This document shows positions 42,378 through 53,490 of a stretch of DNA of 64,000 nt, one piece after another (positions within the stretch are counted from its first letter, which is position 1; each line of letters starts with the position of its first letter). This DNA is from CADEDH01 sp963732695. Lineage in GTDB: Bacteria; Actinomycetota; Acidimicrobiia; Acidimicrobiales; SZUA-35. The notes under the pieces were generated by a model. That model had not been told where the DNA came from. It did not search any database and was given only the letters and a program-made list of their open reading frames with translations. Location of the stretch: contig CAVTAP010000017.1 of NCBI GenBank assembly GCA_963732695.1, positions 124,001-188,000 on the forward strand. The letters run 5' to 3'. Position numbers and translations under genes: made by a program.

Positions 42378-44941
42378 CGTCGCGTCCCGTCGTCGGCCGT
42401 CCCGGTGCCTCGGGCGATGGCCCCGACCGGCCCGCCAGGGCTGACGCCCAGGCTGATCGTCACGGTCGTTCCCCCACCCGGCGTGTCACCGAGCACGATC
42501 TCGGCCCCCATCGCCTCGGCAAAGCAGTGGGCCAGCGCGAGGCCCAATCCGCTACCACCGTCGAGGGGCCCGTCCGGAGGATCGTCGTGGACCTCCGGTG
42601 GGTGCAGCACGATCGCTTTCTGGTGCTCGGACATGCCCGGGCCCCGATCGACCACCCTCACCTCCAGGTGGCCGGCCACCGCCGCCCCCTCGATCCGCAC
42701 CGACGTGCCGGGCGGGCACCAGCCGATCGCGTTGCGGAGCACACTGACCAGGAGCACATCCAACAGCACGGGGTCGGCCTGGGCCGGCGGCAACCCGGGC
42801 GAGACCGCCACCTCCACCGCCGTCCGGCCGTCGCCCAGATCGGCGAGGGCCCTTGTGATGGCATCGCCCAGGGACACCGGACCGATCTGGGCTCTGAGGG
42901 CGCGGGCCTGGAGACGTCGGAGGTCCACCATCTCGTTCAGCACCGTCTCCAAGCCGCGGGCCGAGCGCTCGATGGCCACCGCCGAACGCTCGACGTCGAG
43001 GTCGGGGCCCGGGCTCCGAAGGGAGGCGGCCGAGGCGGCGATGGCGGCCACCGGAGACCGAAGGCGCCGGACCAGAGCGGTCATCAGCGCATCGTGCAGT
43101 CCGCTGGCCTCGGTCAGGACGTCGACCGTGGCGGCCTGGGCCCGCAGCATCATGGTCTCGCGGGCCAGTCGGAGATGGGCCACGAACGACGAAAGCAGCA
43201 GTTGCTCGCTGGCGAGGAGGGTCGCACCGGCAGCCACGAGCACGGTGCCGTCGGCCAGGTCGGCGGAGTAGGCGGCGCCGTCGGGACTGGTCGGGACCGG
43301 CGTGCCGCTGGCGGCCGACACCTGCCACCCGTCGGCGTTCGGCTGGAGCACGGCTACCGCGTCGAGGGCGAGGGCGGTGCGCAACTCGCTGACCAGCCGC
43401 TCCTGCGCCCCGTCGTCGAGCAGGGCCGTTCCCTGGGCCAGCCGGGCCAACGCCTCGCTCTCGGCCCGGCTTCGAGCCAGCTGGCCCGTGCGGCTGGACA
43501 GGCGGTCGACGAGGCCGCTGACCAGGGAGGCCACGGCGACGAAGACCACGAGCGCCGCAGCGTCTCCCGCCCGTTCGATGCGCAGGGTGCCGGTAGGTGG
43601 GATGTAGTACCAGTCGGCCGCCACGAATGCCGCGAAGGACGCCGCCAGCGCCGGCCTCAGCCCCCCGACGAGGGCCACGGCCACCGGGCCGAGCAGCAGG
43701 ATCATCAGCGAACCGGCTGGGCCCAGCTGCTCGTCGAACGGCACGAGCATGACGGCCAGCGCAGGGACCCCCACCAGCGCCCCGATCCAGCTTTGAAGCT
43801 GCCGCCGAGTGGTGGGGTGGGAGGTGCGGGCGCCGGCCGGCGTCCGGCGGAGGCCGACACCGCCACCGGGAGTGGGGTCGGCCGAGATCACATGGACGTC
43901 GGTATGACCGGCCAGTGCGATGACCCGGTTGATCACCGAGCCCCCGATCAGCTCCTTCCACCGGGAGCGGCGCGTGGCGCCCAGCACGATCTGGGTGACA
44001 TTCTCGGCCCGGGCGAAGTCCGTCAGCGCCTCGGCCACGTCGTCGCCCACCACGTCGGCGAAACGACCACCCAGCTCTTCCAGGAGGCGCCGGTCCCGCT
44101 CCAGCTCGTTGCCGGGCACCGTCAGGCCATCGGTGCCGCGAACGTGGAGGCCGATGAGCTCGGCCCGACCCTTGGCTGCGAGTCTCGCCCCTCGCCGGAC
44201 GAGCCGGTCGCCACCCGGGGCGCCGGTGAGCGCCACCAGCACCCGTTCCCGGGTCTCCCACTGGTCGCTGATCCCGCGCCGCTCCCGGTACTCCTCGAGG
44301 CCTTCGTCCACCCGATCGGCCACCCACAACAAGGCGAGCTCCCGTAGCGCCGCCAGGTTGCCTTCCCGGAAGTAGTTGGCCAGGGCGGCGTCGACCTTCT
44401 CCGGGCCGTACACGTTGCCATGGGCCAGCCGTCGGCGCAGTGCCTGCGGCGCCATGTCGACCAGCTCGATCTGGTCGGCGGTGCGGACGAAGGCGTCGGG
44501 CACGGTCTCGCGCTGGGTGATCCCCGTGATGTGCTCCACCACGTCGTTCAGCGATTCCAGATGCTGGACGTTCACGGTGGAGATCACGCTGATCCCGGCG
44601 GCCAGCAGCTCCTCGATGTCCTGCCACCGTTTGGCGTTGCGGGACCCGGGCACGTTGGTGTGGGCCAGCTCGTCGACCAGTGCCACCTGGGGGCGGCGGG
44701 CCAGAAGAGCGTCGATGTCCATCTCCTCGAACGGCTGGTCACGATAGATCAGGCGTCGCCTGGCGACCACCTCCAGATCCCGGAGCTGCTCGGCCGTATT
44801 CGGGCGGCCGTGCGTCTCCACCAGCCCCACCACCACGTCGGCGCCCCGGTCCCGCCGCCGGCACCCCTCGTTGAGCATGGCGTACGTCTTGCCGACGCCG
44901 GGGGCGGCGCCCATGTAGATTCGCAGCTCACCCCGGCCCAC
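42374..44941 (-). CDS. kdpD: KdpD sensor protein lacking the phospho-accepting histidine
   Basis: This 855-aa protein has the full KdpD layout: KdpD domain with Walker A GAAPGVGKTY (about 11-20) and VDELAHTNVPG, USP-like domain (about 225-365), four-helix DUF4118 membrane part (about 390-485), GAF-like region, HisKA and HATPase (RNAIGW, VVDRGPGM, GSGLGLALAH). The H box that should read S-H-D-L-R-T-P is V-R-R-L-R-S-P, so Arg625 replaces the catalytic His. It may sense K+ or c-di-AMP but cannot autophosphorylate there. GTG 44941 follows AAGGACGG. It overlaps the wHTH gene by ATGA. Confidence 0.9.
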   Translation of the reverse strand: MGRGELRIYMGAAPGVGKTYAMLNEGCRRRDRGADVVVGLVETHGRPNTAEQLRDLEVVARRRLIYRDQPFEEMDIDALLARRPQVALVDELAHTNVPGSRNAKRWQDIEELLAAGISVISTVNVQHLESLNDVVEHITGITQRETVPDAFVRTADQIELVDMAPQALRRRLAHGNVYGPEKVDAALANYFREGNLAALRELALLWVADRVDEGLEEYRERRGISDQWETRERVLVALTGAPGGDRLVRRGARLAAKGRAELIGLHVRGTDGLTVPGNELERDRRLLEELGGRFADVVGDDVAEALTDFARAENVTQIVLGATRRSRWKELIGGSVINRVIALAGHTDVHVISADPTPGGGVGLRRTPAGARTSHPTTRRQLQSWIGALVGVPALAVMLVPFDEQLGPAGSLMILLLGPVAVALVGGLRPALAASFAAFVAADWYYIPPTGTLRIERAGDAAALVVFVAVASLVSGLVDRLSSRTGQLARSRAESEALARLAQGTALLDDGAQERLVSELRTALALDAVAVLQPNADGWQVSAASGTPVPTSPDGAAYSADLADGTVLVAAGATLLASEQLLLSSFVAHLRLARETMMLRAQAATVDVLTEASGLHDALMTALVRRLRSPVAAIAASAASLRSPGPDLDVERSAVAIERSARGLETVLNEMVDLRRLQARALRAQIGPVSLGDAITRALADLGDGRTAVEVAVSPGLPPAQADPVLLDVLLVSVLRNAIGWCPPGTSVRIEGAAVAGHLEVRVVDRGPGMSEHQKAIVLHPPEVHDDPPDGPLDGGSGLGLALAHCFAEAMGAEIVLGDTPGGGTTVTISLGVSPGGPVGAIARGTGTADDGTRR

Positions 44942-44965
44942 GGCTCAACCCGTCCTTCATCCGGC

Positions 44966-45582
44966 TCACCGGTCGTCGAGCGCGAGGTTCAGCTCGAGCA
45001 CGTTGACGCCGGGCTCGCCCAGGAAACCGAGGTCACGGCCGTCGGTGTACCGGTCGATCAGGTCCTCGACAGCGGCTTCGTCGAGGCCCCGGGCCTGGCC
45101 CACCCGAGCGGCCTGGATCCGGGCGTTCGCCACCGAGATGTGGGGGTCGAGGCCGCTGCCCGAGCCGGTGACGGCATCCACCGGCACCTCGGCGTCGGCG
45201 GCCAGGCCGTTCTCTTCCCGGTAGGCCCGGATCCGGTCGTCGACGCCGGTGGTCTGCGACTCGTCGACATCGGCCGTCTCGGGATCGTCTTCTCCGAGCA
45301 GGAACCGTTCGCTCGTCGGGCCCTCGTTCGAGCCGTACGAGTAGCCGGGCCCCGAGGCGTAGCCGTCGGTGGCGGGCCGGGGGTGGAAATAGCTGGCGTC
45401 GGTGAAGTCCTGACCGATGAGTCGCGAGCCCACCACCACGCCGTCGCGCTCGACCAGCGAGCCGTTGGCCTTGTCGTGGAAGGCGACCTGGGCGATGCCG
45501 GTCATCACCAGCGGGTAGACGACGCCGGTGAGCACCGTGAACAGTGCCAGCATCACGAGAGCGGGGAACAGTTGGCGTCGCA

Positions 45583-45583
<1 letters not shown>
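44966..45583 (-). CDS. kdpC: KdpC subunit of the K+-transporting ATPase
   Basis: This 205-aa protein has one N-terminal membrane helix (FPALVMLALFTVLTGVVYPLV) and an outer domain with the family motifs GQDFTDASYFHPRPATDG, GSGSGLDPHIS and VNVLELNLALD. It stabilises the KdpFABC complex at the membrane. An acidic insert (LLGEDDPETADVDES) lies mid-domain. ATG 45583 overlaps the kdpB stop (ATGA). Confidence 0.95.
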
Positions 45584-47700
<2,117 letters not shown>

Positions 47701-47710
47701 GGCGGAACTC

Positions 47711-49426
47711 CTAGAGCGAGAGCTGTTCGACGATCGGCCCGAGGGCCAGGGCGGGGAAGAACGTGAGGCCGCCGACGATCACCACCACGCCGATCACCAG
47801 CCCGACGAAGAGCGGCGTGTGGGTGGGGAAGGTGCCGGCGGTGGCCGGCATGACCTGGCGTTGGGCCAGCGACCCGGCCAGGCCGAGCACGGGCAGGATC
47901 AGCAGGAAACGGCCGACCAGCATGGCCAGGCCCAGAGCGGTGTCCATCCACGGCGTGGCCGCCGTGATGCCGGCGAAGGCGGAGCCGTTGTTGTTCCCCG
48001 CCGAGGTGAAGGCGTAGAGGATCTCGGTGAACCCGTGGGCTCCGTCGTTCCACATCGTGGTGTCGGTCACCGATCCGACGAACATCGAGGCGGCGGTGAA
48101 ACCGAGCACGACGGCCGGCATGGCCAGCACGTAGAGGGCGACCATCTTCATCTCCCCGGCCTGGATCTTCTTGCCGAGGTACTCCGGCGTGCGGCCCACC
48201 ATGAGCCCGGCGATGAAGACCGACAGGATGGCCATGATCAACAGGCCGCTCAGGCCCACGCCCACGCCGCCCGGGCTGACCTCGCCCAGCATCATGTGGG
48301 TGAGCGCCAGACCCCCACCCATGGGGGTGAAGCTGTCGTGCATGGAGTTGACCGAGCCGTTGGAGGTACCGGTGGTGCTGGCCGCCCAGAGGGCCGAGGC
48401 CGAGGTGCCGTAGCGGACCTCCTTGCCTTCCATGTTGCCGCCCGACTGGGAGGAGCTGACCGCCTGGTCGGCCCCCAGATCAGCGAGGCGGGGGTTGCCG
48501 CTGGCCTCGAGGGCGATCGTCCCCAGCGAGATGGCGCCCCAGACGATGACCATGATGGCGAACACGGCCCGCCCCTGGCGACGGTCCTTGACCATGTGGC
48601 CGAAGGCGAAGGCGAAGGCGAAGGGGAGGACCACGATCGACCACATCTCCACGAAGTTGTTGAACCCACCCGTGTTCTCGAAGGGATGGGCCGAGTTGAC
48701 GTTGAAGAACCCGCCCCCGTTCGTGCCGAGCTGCTTGATCGCCACCTGGCTGGCCGCCGGGCCACCGGGAATGAGTTGCTCGGCTCCCTCCACTGTCTGG
48801 GCCGTGGTGAACCCGTGGAGGTTCTGGATCACGCCCTGGCTGATCAGCACGACAGCCACGACGATGCTCAAGGGCAGCAGGATCCGCGTCACCGACCGGG
48901 TCAGGTCCACCCAGAAGTTGCCGATGGTGGCCGAGCGCTGTCGGGCCAGACCCCGGATGAGGGCGGCCACGGTGGCCATACCGGCGGCGGCCGACACGAA
49001 GTTCTGCACGGTGAGCGCCGTCATCTGGGTGAAGTGGCTCATCGTGGCCTCGCCGCCGTAGGACTGCCAGTTCGTGTTGGTCATGAAGCTGACCGCCGTG
49101 TTGAACGACAGGTGGGGCACCACCCCAACCACGTCGGTGGGGTTGAACGGCAGTGAGCCCTGCAGGCGCTGGACGAGGTAGACCACGAGGAACGACACGC
49201 CACTGAAGGCGAGCAGGGAGTAGGCGTAGCTCGTCCACTGCTGTTCGTTGTCGGGGTCGACCCGGCACAGGCGGTAGATGCGCTGCTCGATCGGGCGGAA
49301 GAAGCGATCACCGGGTGCGGTGCCCTCGTCGCCGTAGACCCGGGCCATGTAGCGGCCCAGTGGTATGGCCGTGGCCACGAGCACGACCACGAAGGCCACG
49401 AGCTGCGCGAGGTTGGCGGTGGACAT
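47711..49426 (-). CDS. kdpA: KdpA potassium-translocating subunit
   Basis: This 571-aa channel-like subunit has about ten membrane helices and four pore loops with the selectivity Gly/Asn residues (NTNWQSYGGE, LGTNGGGFFNVNSAHPFEN, TSAGNNNGSAFAG). ATG 49426 shares one base with the kdpF stop (TGATG), so translation is coupled. Full length for the family. Confidence 0.97.
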   Translation of the reverse strand: MSTANLAQLVAFVVVLVATAIPLGRYMARVYGDEGTAPGDRFFRPIEQRIYRLCRVDPDNEQQWTSYAYSLLAFSGVSFLVVYLVQRLQGSLPFNPTDVVGVVPHLSFNTAVSFMTNTNWQSYGGEATMSHFTQMTALTVQNFVSAAAGMATVAALIRGLARQRSATIGNFWVDLTRSVTRILLPLSIVVAVVLISQGVIQNLHGFTTAQTVEGAEQLIPGGPAASQVAIKQLGTNGGGFFNVNSAHPFENTGGFNNFVEMWSIVVLPFAFAFAFGHMVKDRRQGRAVFAIMVIVWGAISLGTIALEASGNPRLADLGADQAVSSSQSGGNMEGKEVRYGTSASALWAASTTGTSNGSVNSMHDSFTPMGGGLALTHMMLGEVSPGGVGVGLSGLLIMAILSVFIAGLMVGRTPEYLGKKIQAGEMKMVALYVLAMPAVVLGFTAASMFVGSVTDTTMWNDGAHGFTEILYAFTSAGNNNGSAFAGITAATPWMDTALGLAMLVGRFLLILPVLGLAGSLAQRQVMPATAGTFPTHTPLFVGLVIGVVVIVGGLTFFPALALGPIVEQLSL

Positions 49427-49536
49427 CAGAACCTCTCGGGAACGAGGAGAGCGACGACGAGGTACACGATCAGCGCGACGCTGATGGCGAGGGCGACGAG
49501 GTTGTCGGCGAGGGCGATGGCGAGCATGGCGAGCAT
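49426..49536 (-). CDS. kdpF: KdpF small membrane subunit
   Basis: The 36 codons (ATG 49536; a second in-frame ATG at 49527 would give 33) encode one hydrophobic helix that ends with the family signature YLVVALLVPERF. It stabilises the Kdp complex. Too short for routine gene calling, but the C-terminal motif and the TGATG junction with kdpA make it clear. Confidence 0.85.
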   Translation of the reverse strand: MLAMLAIALADNLVALAISVALIVYLVVALLVPERF

Positions 49537-49550
49537 GGCGATGCTGTCCG

Positions 49551-49730
49551 TCAGGCCCGGGCGGGGGCCTGGGCCGACGGGGCGACCCGCTCACCGGTGG
49601 TGGCGGCCGTCAGATCGGGCGGGGCCTCGGCCTGGTGGGCCGAACGGACGATGTGGTCCAGCCCCCGGACGTAGAGGACGCACAGGGCCAGGAATCCCAG
49701 CCCGAGTGCGATGAAGGCGATGTCGGCCAT
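49551..49730 (-). CDS. Small one-helix membrane protein at the head of the kdp operon
   Basis: This 59-aa protein has a single N-terminal helix (IAFIALGLGFLALCVLYVRG) and a polar tail. GGAGAAGGG lies just before ATG 49730. It is the first gene of the kdp transcript, 14 nt before kdpF. Similar short proteins precede kdpF in other actinobacteria; function unknown. Confidence 0.7.
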   Translation of the reverse strand: MADIAFIALGLGFLALCVLYVRGLDHIVRSAHQAEAPPDLTAATTGERVAPSAQAPARA

Positions 49731-49845
49731 GCCGTGTGCCCTTCTCCAGATAGATCGGCGGTGGCATCGTGCCCCGCCACCTCCAGGCTGCTCCGGCACG
49801 GTGGCATCCGGAAGGGCCTTATGGGTAGCTTTACGCTCCCCGCCA

Positions 49846-49926
49846 CGATCTTGATGCGATCTTGTCGACAGGCCCGATGCGTTGACAACCGGTGCTGATT
49901 TACGTTGATCGGTAGGCCCGATACGT
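49846..49926. promoter_or_regulatory. Candidate KdpE operators and promoter in the kdp divergent region
   Basis: CGATCTTG occurs at 49846-49853 and 49857-49864, an 11-bp direct repeat as preferred by OmpR-type regulators. A second direct repeat, AGGCCCGATRCGT, lies at 49870-49882 and 49914-49926. TTGACA (49882-49887) is a -35-like box toward the DUF4118 gene. The region is clearly less GC-rich than the flanking genes. Confidence 0.45.
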
Positions 49927-49942
49927 AAGGGAGGGTCCCGAA

Positions 49943-50746
49943 ATGACCACGCAGTCCTCCGCTCACCGGCGGTCCCGGTCCGACGGCGACGAGCAGGCCT
50001 CGATCGCCCTTGCCGGCCTGGCTCCCATCCTCGTGGCGGCACTCCTGGTGCCGGTGCGGAGTGCCGTCGGCGTGGCCGACCTCGCCCTCGTGCTCATGGC
50101 CGTCGTGGTGCTGGGCGCTCTGGCCGGTGGCCGGGCCGCCGGGGCCGTGGCCGCCCTCACCGCCACCCTCTCGTTGGATTTCTTCCTCACCCGGCCCTAT
50201 CTCACGCTGCGTATGGCGTCCCGGGACGACATCGAGACGGCGGTGATCCTTCTCGTGGCCGGTATGGCGGTGGGGCAGTTCGCCGCCCACTTCCGGGCCG
50301 TCCGCCGGGCCGGGGACCGGGGGCGGGACGGGCTGGCCGGCATCCACCGCCTGGCCGAGCTGGCCGTGTCGGGGGCCGATGCCGACACGGTGATCGAGGC
50401 CGGCCGCCGGGAGCTGGTGGCGCTGATCGACCTGAGGGAGTGCCGCTTCGAGCATCTGTCGCCGGTGCCCGCCACGGCCCTGGCCCGCCTCGGGCGCGAC
50501 GGGACGCTGGAACGGCCCCCGGCACCGATCTCGGTGATCCGCCTCGGCCGGGACGGTGAGGAGATCCCGGCCGACGGTCTGGAGATCACGGTGCTGGGCG
50601 GCGGCCGGCCGGTGGGCCGCTTCGTCCTCGTCCCCGAGCCGGGGGAGGGGCTCGACCCTGAGCGGGGCCGGGCGGCGGTGGCCCTGGCCGACCAGGTGGG
50701 CCTGGTCCTCGCCGCCGCGCCGGCGACCACCACCACCGGCGCCTGA
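49943..50746 (+). CDS. Stand-alone DUF4118 (KdpD transmembrane-type) protein with GAF-like tail
   Basis: In this 267-aa protein, residues about 22-122 form the four-helix DUF4118 bundle found in KdpD (LVLMAVVVLGALAGGRAAGA, LDFFLTRPYLTLRMASRDDI is the family signature). Residues about 130-260 resemble the GAF region that follows it in KdpD. No HisKA or ATPase domain is present. GGGAGGG precedes ATG 49943. It is divergent from kdpFABC over 212 nt, so it probably acts in K+ or turgor sensing as a detached KdpD piece; mechanism unknown. Confidence 0.82.
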   Translation: MTTQSSAHRRSRSDGDEQASIALAGLAPILVAALLVPVRSAVGVADLALVLMAVVVLGALAGGRAAGAVAALTATLSLDFFLTRPYLTLRMASRDDIETAVILLVAGMAVGQFAAHFRAVRRAGDRGRDGLAGIHRLAELAVSGADADTVIEAGRRELVALIDLRECRFEHLSPVPATALARLGRDGTLERPPAPISVIRLGRDGEEIPADGLEITVLGGGRPVGRFVLVPEPGEGLDPERGRAAVALADQVGLVLAAAPATTTTGA

Positions 50747-50763
50747 TAGCGCGCCGGAGCGGA

Positions 50764-51957
50764 TCAGCCGGCGGTGGGCAGGAACCGGTCGAGCTCGGCC
50801 AGCAGGCGGGCCCAGGCCGGTTCGTCGGCCGTGAGCAGGTGGTTGCGGCTGTCGAGCAGCACGAGGCGGCTGTCGGGGATGGCAGCCGCCAGCTCCCGGG
50901 CCTGGTCCACCGGCACCCGCAGGTCGCCCCGGCAGTGCACCACCAACGTGGGGCAGCGGACGGCGCCCAGCAGGGGGCGCACGTCGATGTGGGCGAACTG
51001 CTCCAGGAAGCGGCCCCCGTTGTCGGCCGACGTCGTCTCCCGGAGGAGCCCGGTGAAGGCGTCGCGATGGGTGGTGCTGGCATCGGGCAGGAACTGGGAG
51101 GCGAACACCTGGAGGAAGGAGTCGTCGTGGCGGCGCCAGGCCACCCGGGCCAGGTCGATGTCCACCGACGCCTCGGCCTTGGCCTCCGGGGTGGCGGCCC
51201 GCACCATCCGGCCCTCGGCGTACGCCCCCACCAGCACCAGCCGCTCCACCCGCTCGGGGTGGGCGGCGGCGTAGGCGATGGCCACCGCCCCGCCCTGGGA
51301 CAGGCCCAGCAGGGGGAACCGCTCCAGCCCGCAGCGATCGACCACCACCGCCAGATCCTCCACCCAGTCCTCGAACGACAACCCCTCAACGTCCCAGTCC
51401 GACAGCCCGCTGCCCCGCTCGTCGTAGCGGACCAGGCGGTGCCGCTCCGACAGCGCCTGCAGCCAGTGCGCCCACACCGGGTTCCCCCACTCGAGGTCCA
51501 GGTGGGTGAGCCAGTTGGCCGCCCGTACGAGCGCGGCCCCGGCGCCCGACGTGGCGTAGGCGATGCGGGTGCCGTCGCCGGCCCGGCAGTACCGGATCTC
51601 CTGTCGCTCCTCCCCGGCGGGGAGAGCACCGGGGTCTGCCTGCCCGGCCGCCACCACCGGGGCCACGAACTGGTAACCCCGACCGTGCACGGTACGGATG
51701 GCGCTCTGGCTCGACCCGTCGTCGCCCACCGCCCGGCGGGCTGCCTTCACCCGGGTGGTGAGGGCCGAATCGGTGACGAACCGGTCGCCCCACACCTCGT
51801 CGAGCAGCTCCTCCCTCGGTACCACCCGGGCCCGGTTGCGGATGAGGTAGACCAGCACGTCGAACACCCGGGGCTCCACGTGCACCAACTGGCCACGTCG
51901 GCGCAGCTCGAAGCGATGTTCGTCGAGCTGGTGGTCCCCGAAGACGTACATCGACAC
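50764..51957 (-). CDS. Winged-helix regulator fused to an alpha/beta hydrolase
   Basis: In this 397-aa protein, residues 1-100 are an OmpR-type winged helix (PRVFDVLVYLIRNRARVVPR, TVHGRGYQFV). Residues about 118-397 are an alpha/beta hydrolase with nucleophile S220 (GLSQGG), an acid in CRGDLRVP and a His in DSRNHLL. The hydrolase may sense or process a ligand that controls DNA binding; similar fusions occur in actinobacteria. GTG 51957 or ATG 51951 are both possible. It is divergent from the methyltransferase-cupin gene. Confidence 0.83.
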   Translation of the reverse strand: MSMYVFGDHQLDEHRFELRRRGQLVHVEPRVFDVLVYLIRNRARVVPREELLDEVWGDRFVTDSALTTRVKAARRAVGDDGSSQSAIRTVHGRGYQFVAPVVAAGQADPGALPAGEERQEIRYCRAGDGTRIAYATSGAGAALVRAANWLTHLDLEWGNPVWAHWLQALSERHRLVRYDERGSGLSDWDVEGLSFEDWVEDLAVVVDRCGLERFPLLGLSQGGAVAIAYAAAHPERVERLVLVGAYAEGRMVRAATPEAKAEASVDIDLARVAWRRHDDSFLQVFASQFLPDASTTHRDAFTGLLRETTSADNGGRFLEQFAHIDVRPLLGAVRCPTLVVHCRGDLRVPVDQARELAAAIPDSRLVLLDSRNHLLTADEPAWARLLAELDRFLPTAG

Positions 51958-52177
51958 GCACTGCCTGCATCCCGGCGCCTGGCGGCGGCGTTACCCGGCG
52001 AGCCGGCCGGCCCGCCCCATCCGCCACTGTGCCATACCGACGACACCTTCTTCCGTCGATTCCGTCGGATCCCTGCTGTGTCGTGTCCCTGGTGTGTCGC
52101 CCTCACGATCCTTCCGTCACGAGTCCGCCACCAGTTCGCCAAGCGCCGAGCGCAACCCCGTCGGCACGGTGTCTGGT

Positions 52178-53443
52178 ATGACCAAAACCGACCACGAACT
52201 CGACGGCAGCGCCGCCCCCTATCTGCTGGCCAACCACGCGGCCCAGACCGGCGACCGGTTCGGCGCCCTGTCGGCCTGCTTCGACCGCACCACCTTCACG
52301 AACCTGGCCGCCGTGGGCGTGGATGCCGGGTGGCGGTGTTGGGAGGTAGGCGCCGGCGGACCGTCGGTGGCCACCTGGCTGGCCTCCCGGGTGGGCCCTG
52401 GGGGCCGGGTGGTCGCCACCGACATCGACACCACCTGGCTCAGCGCCGCCCCGCCGGGGGTGGAGGTGCATCAGCACGACGTGGCCGCCGACGACCCGCC
52501 GGGCCAGGACTTCGACCTCGTGCACTGCCGGCTGGTGCTCACCCACGTGCCCCAGCGGGACCGGGCCCTGGCCGCCATGGCCGCCGCCCTGGCCCCCGGG
52601 GGCTGGCTGGTGATCGAGGACTTCGACGTGGCGCTGGGTCCCGCCGCCTGCCCCTCCCCCCGCACCGACGACGAGCGGCGGGCCAACCGGATCCGGGCCG
52701 GGTTCGTGGCCCTCCTGGCCGAGCGGGGGGTCGACCTCCAGCTGGGCCGTTCGCTGCCCGACCGGCTCCGTCGGCTCGGCCTGATCGACGTGCACGCCGT
52801 GGCCGGCTTCCCCCTGGCCGACCCGGCCATGCGGGACCTGGAGCGGGCCAACGTGACCCAGACGGCGGCCGGCCTGGTGGCCGGCGGGCACGCCACCCCG
52901 GCGGAGATCGACGCCCACCTGGCCGCCCTCGACCAGCTCGACATCGCCTCTCCGCCGCTGGTGTCGGTGCGGGCCCGCCATCCCCTGCCCGGCGAGGGGG
53001 GCGGGGCCGACCTGGCCGCAGCGGTAGCCAGCGCCGGAACCGCAGCCGACGACGGCGGGCCGGAGCTCGTGGTGGTGCGGCCCGAGAGCGACGTGCTGGG
53101 CCGCCATCGCCTCGACGGGTTCGTCGGCCTGTCGGACCGCACCTGCGCCGCCGAGGCCCTGTCGATGCAGCTGGTGGTCGTGCCGCCGGGAGCCGAGGCC
53201 CAACCCCACCGGCACCCGCTGCACGAAACGTCGATCTACGTGCTGTCGGGCCGGGTGGAGGTCCGCTCCGGCCCGAACCTGGAGCAGCATCACGTGGTGC
53301 AGGCCGGCGACTTCGTGTTCACCCCGGCCGGGTTGGTGCACGCGCCCCGGAACCTGAGCGACACCACGCCGGCCTACCTGATCGCTGCCCGCAGCGATCC
53401 CGGCGAGCACGAGCAGACCATCGCCGGCACCCCAATACGATGA
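52178..53443 (+). CDS. AdoMet methyltransferase fused to a C-terminal cupin
   Basis: In this 421-aa protein, residues about 10-265 are a class I methyltransferase (CWEVGAGGPSVATWLASRVG, VVATDIDTTWL, FDLVHCRLVLTHVP). Residues about 330-421 form a cupin (AQPHRHPLHETSIYVLSGRV, FVFTPAGLVHAP), the metal-binding His pattern being intact. Substrate unknown. The final codons (Thr-Pro-Ile-Arg-stop) lie inside a 14-bp tandem repeat. ATG 52178 is preferred over the ORF start at 52094, whose leader is Ser/Arg-rich. Confidence 0.8.
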   Translation: MTKTDHELDGSAAPYLLANHAAQTGDRFGALSACFDRTTFTNLAAVGVDAGWRCWEVGAGGPSVATWLASRVGPGGRVVATDIDTTWLSAAPPGVEVHQHDVAADDPPGQDFDLVHCRLVLTHVPQRDRALAAMAAALAPGGWLVIEDFDVALGPAACPSPRTDDERRANRIRAGFVALLAERGVDLQLGRSLPDRLRRLGLIDVHAVAGFPLADPAMRDLERANVTQTAAGLVAGGHATPAEIDAHLAALDQLDIASPPLVSVRARHPLPGEGGGADLAAAVASAGTAADDGGPELVVVRPESDVLGRHRLDGFVGLSDRTCAAEALSMQLVVVPPGAEAQPHRHPLHETSIYVLSGRVEVRSGPNLEQHHVVQAGDFVFTPAGLVHAPRNLSDTTPAYLIAARSDPGEHEQTIAGTPIR

Positions 53444-53486
53444 TCCCAATACGATGATCCCAATACGATGATCCCAATACGATGAT
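53431..53486 (+). repeat. Four perfect tandem copies of a 14-bp unit
   Basis: CCCAATACGATGAT is repeated exactly four times (53431, 53445, 53459, 53473). It covers the last codons of the methyltransferase-cupin gene and all of the short gap before the RNA methyltransferase gene. Each unit contains TACGAT, a -10 consensus. Copy number is likely unstable by slippage. Confidence 0.95.
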
Positions 53487-53490
53487 GCGG
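53478..53490 (+). promoter_or_regulatory. Leaderless -10 box inside the last repeat unit
   Basis: TACGAT of the fourth unit (53478-53483) lies 6 nt before GTG 53490, the leaderless spacing used in this window. The other three copies of TACGAT lie 14, 28 and 42 bp upstream. Confidence 0.5.
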
